DNA of 64,000 nt from Diplocarpon mali (Eukaryota > Ascomycota > Leotiomycetes > Helotiales > Drepanopezizaceae): positions 124,001 through 188,000 of the forward strand of contig JAENRP010000020.1 of assembly GCA_024741835.1 (NCBI GenBank). The letters run 5' to 3'. The notes below the pieces were generated by a model. It was not told the DNA's origin, did not search any database, and saw nothing but the letters and a program-made list of their open reading frames with translations. Position numbers and translations under genes: made by a program. Shown one piece after another: positions 1-11,075 of the stretch. The first letter of the stretch is position 1; each line of letters starts with the position of its first letter.

Positions 1-325
1 CTCACACGCAGAACGACAGGAGGAATCCTCTTTTCCTACGGTAGTGTGGTATAAGATGCCAAGAAATCCCGCCAACCTCCCGCGCGTGGGATTTCCCGCA
101 TCCTCACGGCGGGATTCCACCGAGAACCGAACACTACTGTATACTTTCTCCTGCATTCCAACCCCCAGATACCCAATTCCCCCATCCCCCCCCAACCCCC
201 CCCATCTCCCCCGCTCTCCTGTTTCCCCGGTACATTCGCAATGGCGTCATATGGAGAATGAATCTTCCTTTGGGTTTCACTCCCGTTCCTCTCGGAAATA
301 CTTGCTGCAGAAGCTGCCCCTCACC
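1..325. promoter_or_regulatory. Upstream region of ALG1
   Basis: The reading frame is open back to position 44, but the stretch is pyrimidine-rich (C/T runs around 170-235) and reads as a fungal core promoter or 5' UTR. In-frame ATGs exist at 56 and 251. Neither fits the ALG1 family N-terminus as well as 326. No clear TATA box is seen. Confidence 0.5.
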
Positions 326-1762
326 ATGCTGGAAGCACTCTTGACGCTAGCGGTCCTGGCTTCGACAGCCTTCACGACCATCCTTCTGCTGCTACCCACG
401 CGATACACCAAACACTCGCCGCCCAAGGCGACCTCTTCGGGCTCTGTGAGCGAGCCCAAGATCTCCGTCCAAGTGCTGGTTCTCGGAGACATTGGGCGCA
501 GTCCGCGGATGCAATATCATGCCATGAGCATAGCGAAAAACGGCGGCCGAGTGGATGTAGTCGGGTATCAAGGTACTCTTCAGACTCCTGCTTCTCGTCT
601 CTCGCTGACCATGACACTAGAATCTATGCTACCCCCGGGGTTGATCGACAACCCTCTCATTACCATTATACCACTACCTCCGCCCCCACCTCTCCTGCGA
701 GCGAACACGCTGCCGTTTGTTGTCGCGGGCCCTGTCAAAGTTCTGTGGCAGATATGGAGTCTGTTCCATACCCTCGGATACCGAACCAGAGCCTCGCGCT
801 GGCTGCTTGTCCAAAATCCCCCATCAATTCCCACCCTCTTTATCGCGATGATAATCTGCTTTCTCCGGAACACCCACTTGATAATTGACTGGCATAATTA
901 CGGCTGGACGATCCTCGCTGGGACTAGGGGTGAGAAGCACCCGTTTGTTGCCATTTCAAAGTACTACGAAGCTCTCCTGGGGAGCTGGGCACCTACAGCC
1001 TCTTTCACTGTGACCGATGCCATGCAAAAGCAGTTACAAAATGCGCCCTATAATATTCGATCTCCCATATTCACACTGCACGATCGACCTGCATCAATCT
1101 TCCAGCCCATTTCGCAGCCCGACGCACGACGAGCTTTCTTGCAGCGAATACCAGAAACGAGTCCACACACAGACGGGATCATTGCAGCAAAGACCAAGCT
1201 GCTAGTGAGCAGCACCTCCTGGACGCCAGACGAAGATTTCAATCTCCTTCTAGAAGCCCTGTGCTCATATTCCGCTTCCCCCAAGGCTTTACCGCCTGTC
1301 TTGGCAATTATCACCGGGAAAGGTCCCCAAAAACAAATGTACCTTGAACGCATCGAGGCTTTGACCACAGAATCAAAACTTCAAAACGTCACAATTAAGA
1401 CGGCCTGGCTGAGCGTCGAAGACTACGCGAGGCTGTTGGCCTGCGCGGATCTCGGCGTCTGTCTACACATGAGCAGCAGCGGAGTGGACCTCCCTATGAA
1501 GGTGGTCGACATGTTCGGAGCTGGCCTGCCGGTCGTTGGATACGGAGGCTACGAAAGCTGGGGAGAACTTGTAAAGGAGGGCTTCAATGGACGGTCCTTC
1601 GTAAAGAGCGCTGAACTGGCAGAAACTCTCGAAGAGCTTTTCAGTGAGAGAGGTGGCAGCCAGCTCGCGCAATTGAGGCTGGGAGCCATGAAGGAGGGGA
1701 AGAGGAGATGGGATGATGAGTGGGATGGTGTCGCAGGGAGGTTGCTAGGTCTGTGTGAATGA
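326..1762 (+). CDS. alg1: Chitobiosyldiphosphodolichol beta-mannosyltransferase (ALG1)
   Basis: ALG1 adds the first mannose from GDP-Man to GlcNAc2-PP-dolichol on the cytosolic face of the ER, an early committed step of N-glycan core synthesis. The chosen start at 326 has a good context (CACC-ATG) and puts an N-terminal membrane anchor at residues 3-23, followed by the family motif VLVLGDIGRSPRM, then DWHNYGW, and near the C-terminus SSSGVDLPMKVVDMFG, the GT33 nucleotide-sugar region. I infer an intron at 573-620 (GTACTC...CACTAG, 48 bp). It is stop-free and a multiple of three, so the frame stays open through it, but removing it turns an odd 16-residue insert into the usual VVGYQ-ES...PPGL spacing. 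The spliced product, join(326..572, 621..1762), is 462 aa. A start at 251 would add 25 residues before the anchor. Identity is secure; the exact start and the intron are inferred. Confidence 0.93.
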   Translation: MLEALLTLAVLASTAFTTILLLLPTRYTKHSPPKATSSGSVSEPKISVQVLVLGDIGRSPRMQYHAMSIAKNGGRVDVVGYQGTLQTPASRLSLTMTLESMLPPGLIDNPLITIIPLPPPPPLLRANTLPFVVAGPVKVLWQIWSLFHTLGYRTRASRWLLVQNPPSIPTLFIAMIICFLRNTHLIIDWHNYGWTILAGTRGEKHPFVAISKYYEALLGSWAPTASFTVTDAMQKQLQNAPYNIRSPIFTLHDRPASIFQPISQPDARRAFLQRIPETSPHTDGIIAAKTKLLVSSTSWTPDEDFNLLLEALCSYSASPKALPPVLAIITGKGPQKQMYLERIEALTTESKLQNVTIKTAWLSVEDYARLLACADLGVCLHMSSSGVDLPMKVVDMFGAGLPVVGYGGYESWGELVKEGFNGRSFVKSAELAETLEELFSERGGSQLAQLRLGAMKEGKRRWDDEWDGVAGRLLGLCE

Positions 1763-2936
1763 AAACTAGATATCCGCTGGACAAGATTTGTCCGCCATGT
1801 GCCGACGACAAGGGTTTTGCTAGAGATCATATCAATCCTGCCTGAGGCCAAGTAGCCTGAGATGGAGCCCATAATTGTTACCCACCCTAAGTATGCTCCG
1901 GAAAGGTCCGGTGCTGCAGGTCTAATGCTGTCATCTTGGGTGGGCCCGGCAGTTGGCCTCCAGGGATTTAGCGAGCGGCCCCTGAAAATCTGTTGACTCT
2001 CGCTTAAGCAACTTTGCTGGCGTCCGTGAGCTTCCTCTTGCGTGTAGGTCTTGACCGAGACGGGCTGCTGTATCCACGACACCGGGCTTACACGTATCGG
2101 CAGTACAGATCAGCCGCGTGAGCCGAAAGGGCAGCACGGACATGACTCTCACTCGCGGGGGAAGCCGTCGGCCGCCGATCAAGAGCAGGCTTGACAGTTG
2201 CACGTATCAAGCAAACACAAAGCCCGCGCGTTGCATATTCGCGGGGCCGCCGAGGGTTGAGACGGGAGCTCGGGACCCTCGGCCGCAGCCCCTCCTCGGA
2301 CGGTCCGCGCGCCAGCGTAGAGCTGGAGGAGGCATCTGCCTGCCAGAGAGCCACCCTGTGTCTCGCGAGGATATCTTGAAGTGTTCATATTACGAGACCA
2401 TGTCGTTGCAGGGCAGCAGCGACCAGGGGAAGGTTTCTTTGGGAGGACGGGATTCAACAAGCTCTGGTGCTCATGACTTCCTTCGATGGAGCAATGACGG
2501 GGGAGAGAAAAAAAGCTCATGTCAGCGATAGGCCCAGGTGGCTTTGCGCTTCTCGGGGAGACGATGGACAGCCCTTTCGTTGCAAAGCCATGACGCTCGA
2601 ACATTTGCGTGCCATTCTATGCATGCGCGGTGTTTTTTCGGAAGTTGCGTAGAGAGATGGTGAAATTTGAAGAGGCAAAGTGGACTCTACTTGGCTGCCA
2701 CTATCCAGGTATGTCTCCGCACACGAGGAGCACTAACCCCATTATACTACAATGATTTCAAAATTCCAAGTTTGATTCAAGACTACAGCAGTAGTAACGC
2801 GTCCTCGATACTCAATGTCCATGCGAATAATGAATGATAACAATCCGCAAGTCATTACTTCATTCGGTCTAGTACCGTGAGACGACCTCTCTAACAACGC
2901 CGGGCGTTTATCTATCTACAACCAGAGATCATGGCC
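1763..2936. other. Intergenic, convergent 3' ends
   Basis: This lies between the 3' end of ALG1 and the 3' end of the minus-strand Cys-rich gene. The part at 2100-2600 is GC-rich and holds overlapping open frames on both strands with no protein-like composition. I see no gene here. Confidence 0.6.
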
Positions 2937-4320
2937 CTACCATCCAGGTGAACTGTATCCGTACACAGGATTCGGGACATACGGGAGTCGCATTAGCTGA
3001 TCCAGATCGGCATTGCCGTACGTGGCCTTCTTTCCATCTTTGCTCCACTTCAAAAAGAAGCTTCCGATGCGGTACCGGCACCCGTGTTGATTGCACTATG
3101 GTGAAATCAGTAAGTCCAAATTATCTTCTGGAAGTGATGTATTGTGGGAGCCGAGGATGACGTACGTAGAATGCAAGGTATGCACTTGGTCCAATGTCTA
3201 CGAACTTGGACACGCTGACCTTCATGAATCCAGTATAACCAGCCTCGCACTCAGTGGCGGAGCTGGGAGCGTAGAGCCAGGTTGAAACCTCCTCGAAGTC
3301 GACCTGCTGGTTGACCTGGATGTTGTTAGAGGAGTTCGCCGCATCGCGCGGAAGGAGCGCTCTTGCCTTGATAACTTGGCTGATTCCCTGGAGCTCGGCG
3401 CGAGAGAACGCTCCCAACGCGTACTTGAACCCCCTATTTCTCATGATCTTGATGAACTTGTGGATAGGAGCATGCTTCTCCTCTGGGAGACCGGCGGAAC
3501 TCATGCGCTGGATGAACTTGATGTGACCGCAGCAGAACGGGCCGTGGAAGTTACAGCCCTGGGCCTCTCTACACTCTGCATTCTAGAGTACGGAAGAGCT
3601 GTCAGCATTTGAAAGTAGTAGGCAGGGACGAGTATTCGAGGCCCTCCAAGGAGACCGTGGGGCTTTGTTTACCTCGGCTTCTTCGCGATCGAAGTCCTCC
3701 TGGTAGGTAAACCCAGGCGGGGTATGGTACGGAGTTTCGCCTGCTCCGTCGCCTTCACCAGTAATCGCAGCCATTTTTGCAGCGGGGACTTGTAGATGAA
3801 CTGAAGAGGAGAGAAGGTGTTCAGCGAATTTCGTTTGCAGGTAGCCGACGAACGAGCTAAGAGCTCGCTTCGGTCTTGGCAAGTTTACGTTTAGCCACCT
3901 TACTTGTGACTACCTTGGAGAGACTCACAGGAGCCGCAGTTGCAAGCGAGAATACCACAGAACACACACAGATTATCAACCGAAGACGTCGGTTTCTGGC
4001 CTGAGATTGAATTATCGGCAGCTTCCTCTCAAGACTGACGCTTACCAGGTGTGAAGAAGCAGCAGGCTTGATAGACGTTCCAGAAAAGTTCAAACAGGCT
4101 GGAAGGCCTTCTGGAAGTTTAGAAATAGACACATTGTCTCAGAGAAACAGCATAAAGGAAATCATTACCCTCCCATGCCACGCTTCATCTCACTGCCCGA
4201 CACATTCTTCGTGCGTTGGCCCGCATCAGAGCCAGAGCCAGAGCCAGACTCACTGCATGTAAGCTCATCGTCTGTGTCGCTATCCGTGGTATAGCCATCA
4301 TACTTGTACGGGCGGATTAT
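2937..4320 (-). CDS. Multi-exon Cys-rich protein of unknown function
   Basis: I do not recognise the family. Exons that join in frame on the minus strand are 4169-~4320 (start unresolved), 4046-4110, 3914-4000, 3673-3800, 3166-3582 and 2937-3095. Introns begin GTAATG, GTAAGC, GTAGTC, GTAAAC and GTACGT, are 45-113 bp, and every junction keeps phase. The product has an acidic Ser/Gly-rich N-terminal part, then a segment starting LFELFWNVYQACCFF, a Cys cluster (LCVFCGILACNCGSC), a second cluster (AECREAQGCNFHGPFCCGH), a charged helical part, and a last exon starting CNQHGCRYRIGSFFLKW that ends in PGW. The many paired cysteines suggest metal binding or disulphides. No signal peptide can be assigned because the first exon is not found; the frame stays open to about 4440 without an ATG. 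The third intron has an alternative donor (GTAAGG, 3897) that also keeps frame. Confidence 0.6.
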
Positions 4321-4721
4321 AGGAGGGGCACTCCGGCCGTTGGAGAGGACTCTGCGCTGCGAGCCAGGCTGCGGGGTGGAACAAGATACTGTTGCTGCTA
4401 AGTGATTGTTGGAGAAGGGGTTGTGAGACGAGAATGAGAAAATGAAGAGTTTGCAGGAAGCGCTGCGAGTAGGAAATTATATCCTTGGCATGGAATTGAA
4501 TGGACACAGAGCTCGTGCTCTGTGGGCCTAGGAAAGTTTCTCTCCGAGAGGATGTAGCCAGTGATGAAGTGTGGCTATTGAGTATGGCTAACAGGATGAA
4601 AGGGGGCTGCAAGTGCTATCTCTGAAATATCTGCTATGGTAATATTCATATACATTAATCCACCTCCAATCCAACCTTCTCGTACCTCTGTCCCATATTT
4701 CTTCCTCTGTAGCTCTTATTA
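4321..4721. other. Upstream of Cys-rich gene, downstream of listerin
   Basis: This holds the unresolved 5' part of the minus-strand Cys-rich gene and the listerin 3' UTR. A short (CTGGCT)n-like repeat lies nearby at 4226-4250. No other gene is seen. Confidence 0.5.
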
Positions 4722-7700
4722 TCAACCAGCCCTCCTCCTCGAGCTATCTAGACCATAATTAAACGGATTCCTACATAACGGACACGTACTCTGGTTGCTG
4801 CTCGAGAACCACTTATACAAACAATTGCTATGAAACAGATTATTGCAGGTCCCACAGCGCTTATCTGGTGTCTTCTTGTCAGGACCGATAATGCTGTAGC
4901 AGATGGCGCATTCGGTGTGTCCTTTGAGGGCGCCGGTGACATTCTTTTGGAAAGCAGTCAGGCCGTCAATCACCGATCCTTGCTGAAGGGGAGGCGTCAG
5001 CTCGTATGCAGGAAACGCGAGAGGTAAGAGGGGAGAAGGAAACAGGTGAGAGCCTACAGAGAATGTAATCACGCCCTTGGTATTCCTCAACCAGCTCAGC
5101 CATTTCTTCTCCGAAACAGCAACACGGTTCAAACCATCCACTGTAACGCCCTCGAGCGGATAGTTCTCCGGAAAGCGAATTACAATCTGCATCATCAGCT
5201 CATCAACTTCATAACCGGCGAAAATCTCCCTCGAACGCTTCGAAACCTTGATGAGTAGCTCCTTCTCGTCTTCGGCCGGTACGTCCTGAGTGCTAGACCA
5301 CTTCTCAACTTCCTCGAGCGTGTCTTCGACAACGAGGGGCGTGAAGAAGCGACGCGTCCAAGTGTCTACTGCGAGCCCTGTTTGTCGGGAGTCGCAATCA
5401 AAGCGCCATGTGCGGACAAGCCCGGGCGTATAAACAAGGCAAAGATAGTAAAGATTGACGAGCAGCCAGTTCATGCTACGCTCGGGGGATTCCGAGTCGC
5501 TCGCTTGCCGCATGTCATAATTTCGGATCATGGAGCTGTCGATACGCGCTCGGTCTAGGTTAAGAGGGTTGGCGTCTGAGTGGCCGAGCATGATGAACAT
5601 GAAGTCTAGGAGAGGTCCAACGTAGTTCTCGGCTTTGAGAAGCTCGCTATAGTCGTTGCGGACTTTGAGGGAGGCAGTTTTATAGGACTCGTAGATTATG
5701 AGCCATGAGAGTAAGTAGCCGCGGATCGAGGAGGGGAAATCGCTGGCTCCGGAGACGTCTTGGGCGGACGGTGTATTGAGAAGGAGCGAGAGGAGCTCCA
5801 GCGGTAGTTGGGCAGCTGATAATATTTAGCATTGTCACGACCTTCAAAGCGAGGAAATCTTACTTGTTCCTTCTAACAGGACGTTGACAGATAGTTCTTG
5901 CTGAACCTGTGGGAGTGCCTTATGAAGAACGTCAAAGGCGGCAGATTGGACCATCCTGAATTCTGAAGCCACCAGAGGATAGAAGTCTGCAAGATCCTTG
6001 ATTCGGCCCGAAGGAATCTTTGCTACTTGCCGGGACAACAAACTATCCACGAATTCGAGAGGCTGCGTCTCTTTCAATCTGTCGAGTTTTAAAAGTGATA
6101 CAAGGCCGTCACAGACTTGTTCGTGGGACAAGTCATAGGCTTCCTTCAAGTCGTCATTCGCATCTTCATCTTCTCTCATGTTTTGTAAAATGGAGAACAA
6201 TTTGAGAGACATGCCAATCATCGGAAGTCGTCCATTTGACAGGATACCATCACTACTTGATTCCCAGATGGACACGCAGAAGTCGAAGGTTGATTTCCAG
6301 TATGTGCCATACACATCTCGGATGGCTGGTAGAAGTTTCTGAAGCGCGCGGCAAGCTTCCGAGGCAAGTCGACTATCAGCGGTAGCCAGGTCCTCAGTCC
6401 ACGACAGAATCTGTTTGACGGCAAATATGAGCCGGTTATTCGCAACTGGAAGATCATCTTCTTCGTAAACAGCTAAAACAGAGTTCAAGAGCACAATAAG
6501 ATCTAGAGTCTTTTCGGACTGCGCCTTGGCTCCTGCAATATCACTGATGAGTCGATTGCACAGAGTACTGACAAACTTGCTAGAACGCACACTATCCTCA
6601 AGTCCAATAAAGATGGCTGCTGCGCCCAGCATGTTGGTCGTCGACGTCTTCAGAATATCGAGGCTCGCGAGCCACTCCTCGCTTCCATCGTTCTGCCAGC
6701 CATGAGTAGAGACTAATGCTTGTATCAGACTACCCAATGCCTTGGATGCATAGTAAGCGGATGGCGATTCGATACTGGAGGATTGGATAAGCTTCAGTAT
6801 CAACGCGTGAATAACGGCAGATATGCCATCGGGCGTTTGCTTCTCAGACACTGGAGCGCGCCAAGAGGTGGCATTTTCGGCTGAATCCTTGAGAATCTCA
6901 CGAACATCCCGCAGAAATTTTCTAATATCGTTAATAGTATCAAGATCCTGATGAGATGCGAACAGCTTGTTGTCTTCGAGCAGATCAACCTGATCATTAG
7001 CAAGCTCGTAGCTTAGGGCTAAGAGGTAGAATAGCTGAACCTGAAAGTCCTCCGGCAAACCACCTAAAAGATCTTCGTGGTGCAATAATCTAGATGTATA
7101 CAGAGCCATCCTCAACGGTATAGAGTACCCATCTACGTCCCTAGCTAGCCGTGGGAAATTTTCTGTTGACGACTGTTTGACCAAGAACACAGCTCCGGCG
7201 AAAGGTCTCTTCACACCTAATGCTGGGTTTGGAATTTGGCCCAAAAGTAGGCTAAGGTATTCTAACCATAGTTCTGTATCCGGAAAGATGGCCGTTTGAG
7301 GGGACTCGGGGGCTTGGGCTATGATATTGCTCGCCTGTTGGACAAGTGTTTCGATGCTGTGTAGCAGTCAGCATTATAATACATAGTTGAAGTCAAATGC
7401 TACTTACCTCAAGGATTGAGGGCTCGCATTTTCTAGGTTCTCTCGAATCACATGTATAGTCGAGCTTTGTTGCGGAACTTTGGAGTCTGCGGAGATAGTT
7501 GATTTCTCAATCGCTGATCTCAAAGCAGTTGCACGGGAAGCAATTGGAGAGCTCGTCAGCTCGGTCAATCCCAGCAATTTTGTGATAAGAGTGACGTGAA
7601 TGTTGTTTTGACCGCCCAATAGATCTGGTCGATTCTTCGATACAAATTCAAGAGACTTGAGAGCACCTTCCAAGCCAGGATTCCCTACATGGAGAGACTC

Positions 7701-9862
7701 CAAAACCTGATCCAGTAACTGTTCGAATGTTAAGGACATTAAGGAGTTGAAAGTGACAGCAGCTTCAAACAAGTTGCGACCATCAGAGCTTCCCTGCAAA
7801 GCTTTGCAACTGCCACGAAGAATGAATTCCTGAAGCACTGAATTGTTTTGTGCGAAATTGGAAACGCCATCATTCGCTATCAGCACGGCAATTGCTTGTG
7901 ACTGTTTGGAATCCTCGGGTAATGCCAAAAGACCGTCAATGGTTGACTCCCATATACTTTTAAAATTTGCCTCCTGGCCTGGTAGTGAGCGGAAAAGATG
8001 AAGGATCGATACCAAGTATGGACCCGAAGGGGACAGTACCAGCATTGTCATGTGAACTTCAAGAAACGATTTGAGGGCAAACAGAGTATCCGACGAACTT
8101 TCTATGACTGATGGAGCGAGCCGCAGCGCAATCTCCACTGTTGCAGTAGCAGAGTATGGCTTGCCATTTCTGTTGACTATTGAATCCAGACAAGTTTTGA
8201 CGATACGGTGTGACGAAGGAGCTATAAGATCAATAGAGTCTTGCTGCTTCGATCGGATCACTTCTGCTAATAAGCTGAACCAACGACGGCTAATATCAAT
8301 GACTGCATTCTGAGAGGTATGATAATCTTTAGACTGTTCGGGTAAGGATGTAAGAATTTTTGATATGAATTTCTTTTCAAGCCTCGCCCACTCAGTTTCA
8401 AGGGTGGACTTAACATCCTTGAATGAGAGGCAAATGCGCAGTCCCTTGGCTAAAGTTGAGATGTTGCTGCCAATGGCCCAGCTATTATTAGTTAGAGTAG
8501 GGTGCAAATATTGCTCAAAGACTGGGAATATCCCTTCGGGAAGAAATTTCTCTTGCACAGCTTCCGAACTTAACAGAGAATTGAAATGCCCGGCAATATC
8601 GAAATAAGTAGCCCATGCTACTGGCGCATTGGCTCGAGCCTCCTCTCTTTTGGAAACGCCATTTCGATAAGCTGTTAAGAAATCACACAAAACATCGGGC
8701 TTTGAGGGAAGGGCACCATCTGGGAGACTGAGAACGACAGAACCCAGCTTCGTCCAATAATCCGGAGGCCCCCCTTGTGAGCCTTTCTCAACAAAATTAC
8801 GGAGTCGAGGAAGGGGCCCCTCCTTAGCCATGTAAGATAATGTCCATATTTGAGGATATTTGGAGGTCAATATATCCAGCACATCCAAGAGCTGGAAAGC
8901 AGAGGAGGCTTGCGAAGAATTCAGTCCTTCGGCAATGAATGCATGGCTGATGACTTCGAGGTCGTATTCGATAACAAGAGACAGCTTCGTCAGACTGGTA
9001 GCCAAGAGCTGAGATACCGCTCTTCTGACGAACGCGTCATCACAAGAAGCAAAAGACCATAATTTCTTGTTGCCCGAGAGAACGGCCTTGTACTTGTCCT
9101 GGTGCTTCAAAATATCCTCTCTATCCAACGTGCTTAGCAGATTGGTAATCAGAAATATACTAGAGCCAATGACGCGGAAGTACTTGGCTTGCATGTCATC
9201 TGGACTCATAGTTCTCTCATCGCTCAGGGTCTGAGGCTTCTCTTCAAGAGCTTCTCGGGCGTAATCGAGGATCGGGGCTTCGCATCGGCGATAGAAAATG
9301 ATCATTTTGGCATGAGTGTCCAGGAACGACTTGGTGCCATCACTAGCAGCCCTCGCTACAGCTCTGTCTCTGTCGTATGCTCCTCCCAACCAACTTCCAA
9401 CCATCTTGGGTATGTACTTTTCCATCCGTTTCCTAGCCGACTTCAACAGCTCGTACTGCAGGTTGTGGGAGAGTTCACGGACACGACGATAGTTGTCAAT
9501 AGAAATGCGAGGATAGTACTTGACCTGAATTTATTTGTTAACATCGACATAGCAAAGATTCAATATAGAAAGCGTACCCAAGCCTCCAGGACCGCATCTT
9601 CAACCCCTCCATCCTGCTCATAGGGATGAGCCAGCACGTATGTTCGCAAATCCTCCAGCGCCTTCGCTTTTGTTGTGCCATCCTTCTTCGATAAGTTCTT
9701 GAATGCTACAACCACATGGGCATCGCTGATTGCAGAAAGATTTGGTGGCTCGGTCAGATAAGACAAAGTGCTGCCAGAGGATGCCAAACCAAAGCCACCA
9801 AAGCCCACCCCAGATACTGCCCGGCTGCTAGACGCCTGCAGTTTGAATTGCCGTTTACTCAT
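4722..9862 (-). CDS. ltn1: E3 ubiquitin ligase listerin (Ltn1/Rkr1), ribosome quality control
   Basis: Listerin binds 60S subunits that carry stalled peptidyl-tRNA and ubiquitinates the nascent chain with the RQC complex in the cytosol. The gene model is complement(join(4722..4982, 5058..5815, 5864..7356, 7408..9524, 9578..9862)), 1637 aa, close to the usual 1550-1750. The N-terminus is the typical Gly/Phe/Ser-rich start followed by the conserved block TEPPNLSAISDAHVVVAFKN. The middle is long HEAT/ARM-like helices. The C-terminus has the RWD-like part and a RING-CH domain, starting CAICYSIIGPDKK, then CGTCNNLFHSNC, then CPLCRNPF. The introns of 48-53 bp are canonical. The 75 bp intron at 4983-5057 (GTAGGC...TTCAG) is inferred: it is stop-free and in frame, but its removal restores the family spacing VITFS-QGSVIDGL. 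All RING ligands are present and the gene looks intact. Confidence 0.95.
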
Positions 9863-11075
9863 ACTGGCTGACTCTCAATTTAGGAACGACTGTGGATGTG
9901 AAGAAGATTGACCTTCGGCCGGCACGGTGGAGTTCAAATCGAAGCCTGGCCGAATTGATTTATCCAAGGAGGCGGGAGCGTATCAGTTAGTTGTTAGTAC
10001 ATTGAGTCTTGTCGATGTCGACGTCGCGATATTTAGGGGGGGGTCCGGGTGTTGTAAGAAAAATTGACTGAGGGAGAGAGAAATCCTTGGGAGTATGAAT
10101 GCCCTTGTACCGCACTTTGACAAGTTTCAATCCCACGTCATCCAAGGCTGACAGACGGGCCCTGGTGCCAAGCCACTAGGTCACAGAGGGTGTAGTCGTA
10201 TTGGCCCCAAGCGACCCACATATCTCTCCGCATCCCGTCCAGCCGAGAGCCCGCGCGGAGGCTATTACCCCGCAGTACCTGTATCGTCCCTCGTTCTCAA
10301 CACAAACCTCATTCCTCATACTCAATTTTGCTCAGCTGCCCATCGACTCGGATCGACCAAACGCATCGATTTCGACGGTACAAAATCCAGATAATTTGTT
10401 GAATCGATTTTCGTCATTCCATCCACAACAGCTCCCCAGACTTCTCATGCCGACTACAGCTGGTTCTTCGGCCCAGACACCGGAGCCAGCCGCGTTACAA
10501 AAGCACAAACACAACAGCTATTCGCTGATATGATGCATCATTCTGTCTATCACTAAATATCTCCGTCGTTGTTTGACTGCTTCATCTCGGCAGTTGGCAG
10601 GCGCTCGGTATAGCTCGATCGGAAAGCAACGCCCGTCACATGGCCCTACAACTGCCCAGTTAAAGATTTCATTCCATGTATATTACGACATTTTGACGTC
10701 AACGGACTCAAGCCTCAGAAATCCCGCCTCCTCCAATTCTCCGTCATAAGTAGAAGGACTCCACACCGGAATTGACTCGCTTGGACAGGCCTTCCATAGC
10801 GACCCTGCTTTGCCTCCTGCCGACTGAAATAAACTCATCCAAACTGCCTGCAATATAGGCACATTTACATCCTGAGTTTGACTTTGTGCAGAATCTATTA
10901 CTTGAGTGAGTCGAGCTGCGTGATGAATCAACGCCGCTGACAGATAGCCAGCAGAGTTCGAGACGAGTGCAACCCGACAGATCGTATATGACGAATCCCT
11001 CTTATCTTGAAACTCAAGCCTTTCCCGCCGTCCGAATATCCCTAAAGGGCGAAATTGTTTTGAATTGAGCTCAAT
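9863..11075. promoter_or_regulatory. Divergent promoter between listerin and the 1136-aa gene
   Basis: This 1.2 kb region separates two genes transcribed away from each other. It contains a G-run (10036-10044), GACGTC/GTCGAC palindromes around 10013-10027 and a full CRE. An open frame at 10201-10533 has no protein-like features and I do not call it. Confidence 0.6.
10694..10701. promoter_or_regulatory. CRE/ATF-type palindrome TGACGTCA
   Basis: This is a perfect 8-bp CREB/ATF bZIP site, 375 bp upstream of the plus-strand start at 11076 and about 830 bp upstream of listerin. The match is seen; that it is used is inference. Confidence 0.35.

Noticed and set aside
2118..2604. Overlapping open frames of 130-140 codons on both strands
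   Set aside because: GC-rich shadow frames with no domain, no splice continuation and low-complexity composition.
10201..10533. 110-codon plus-strand frame in the divergent promoter
   Set aside because: Pro/Ser-rich random-looking composition and no continuation; it fits promoter or UTR sequence.
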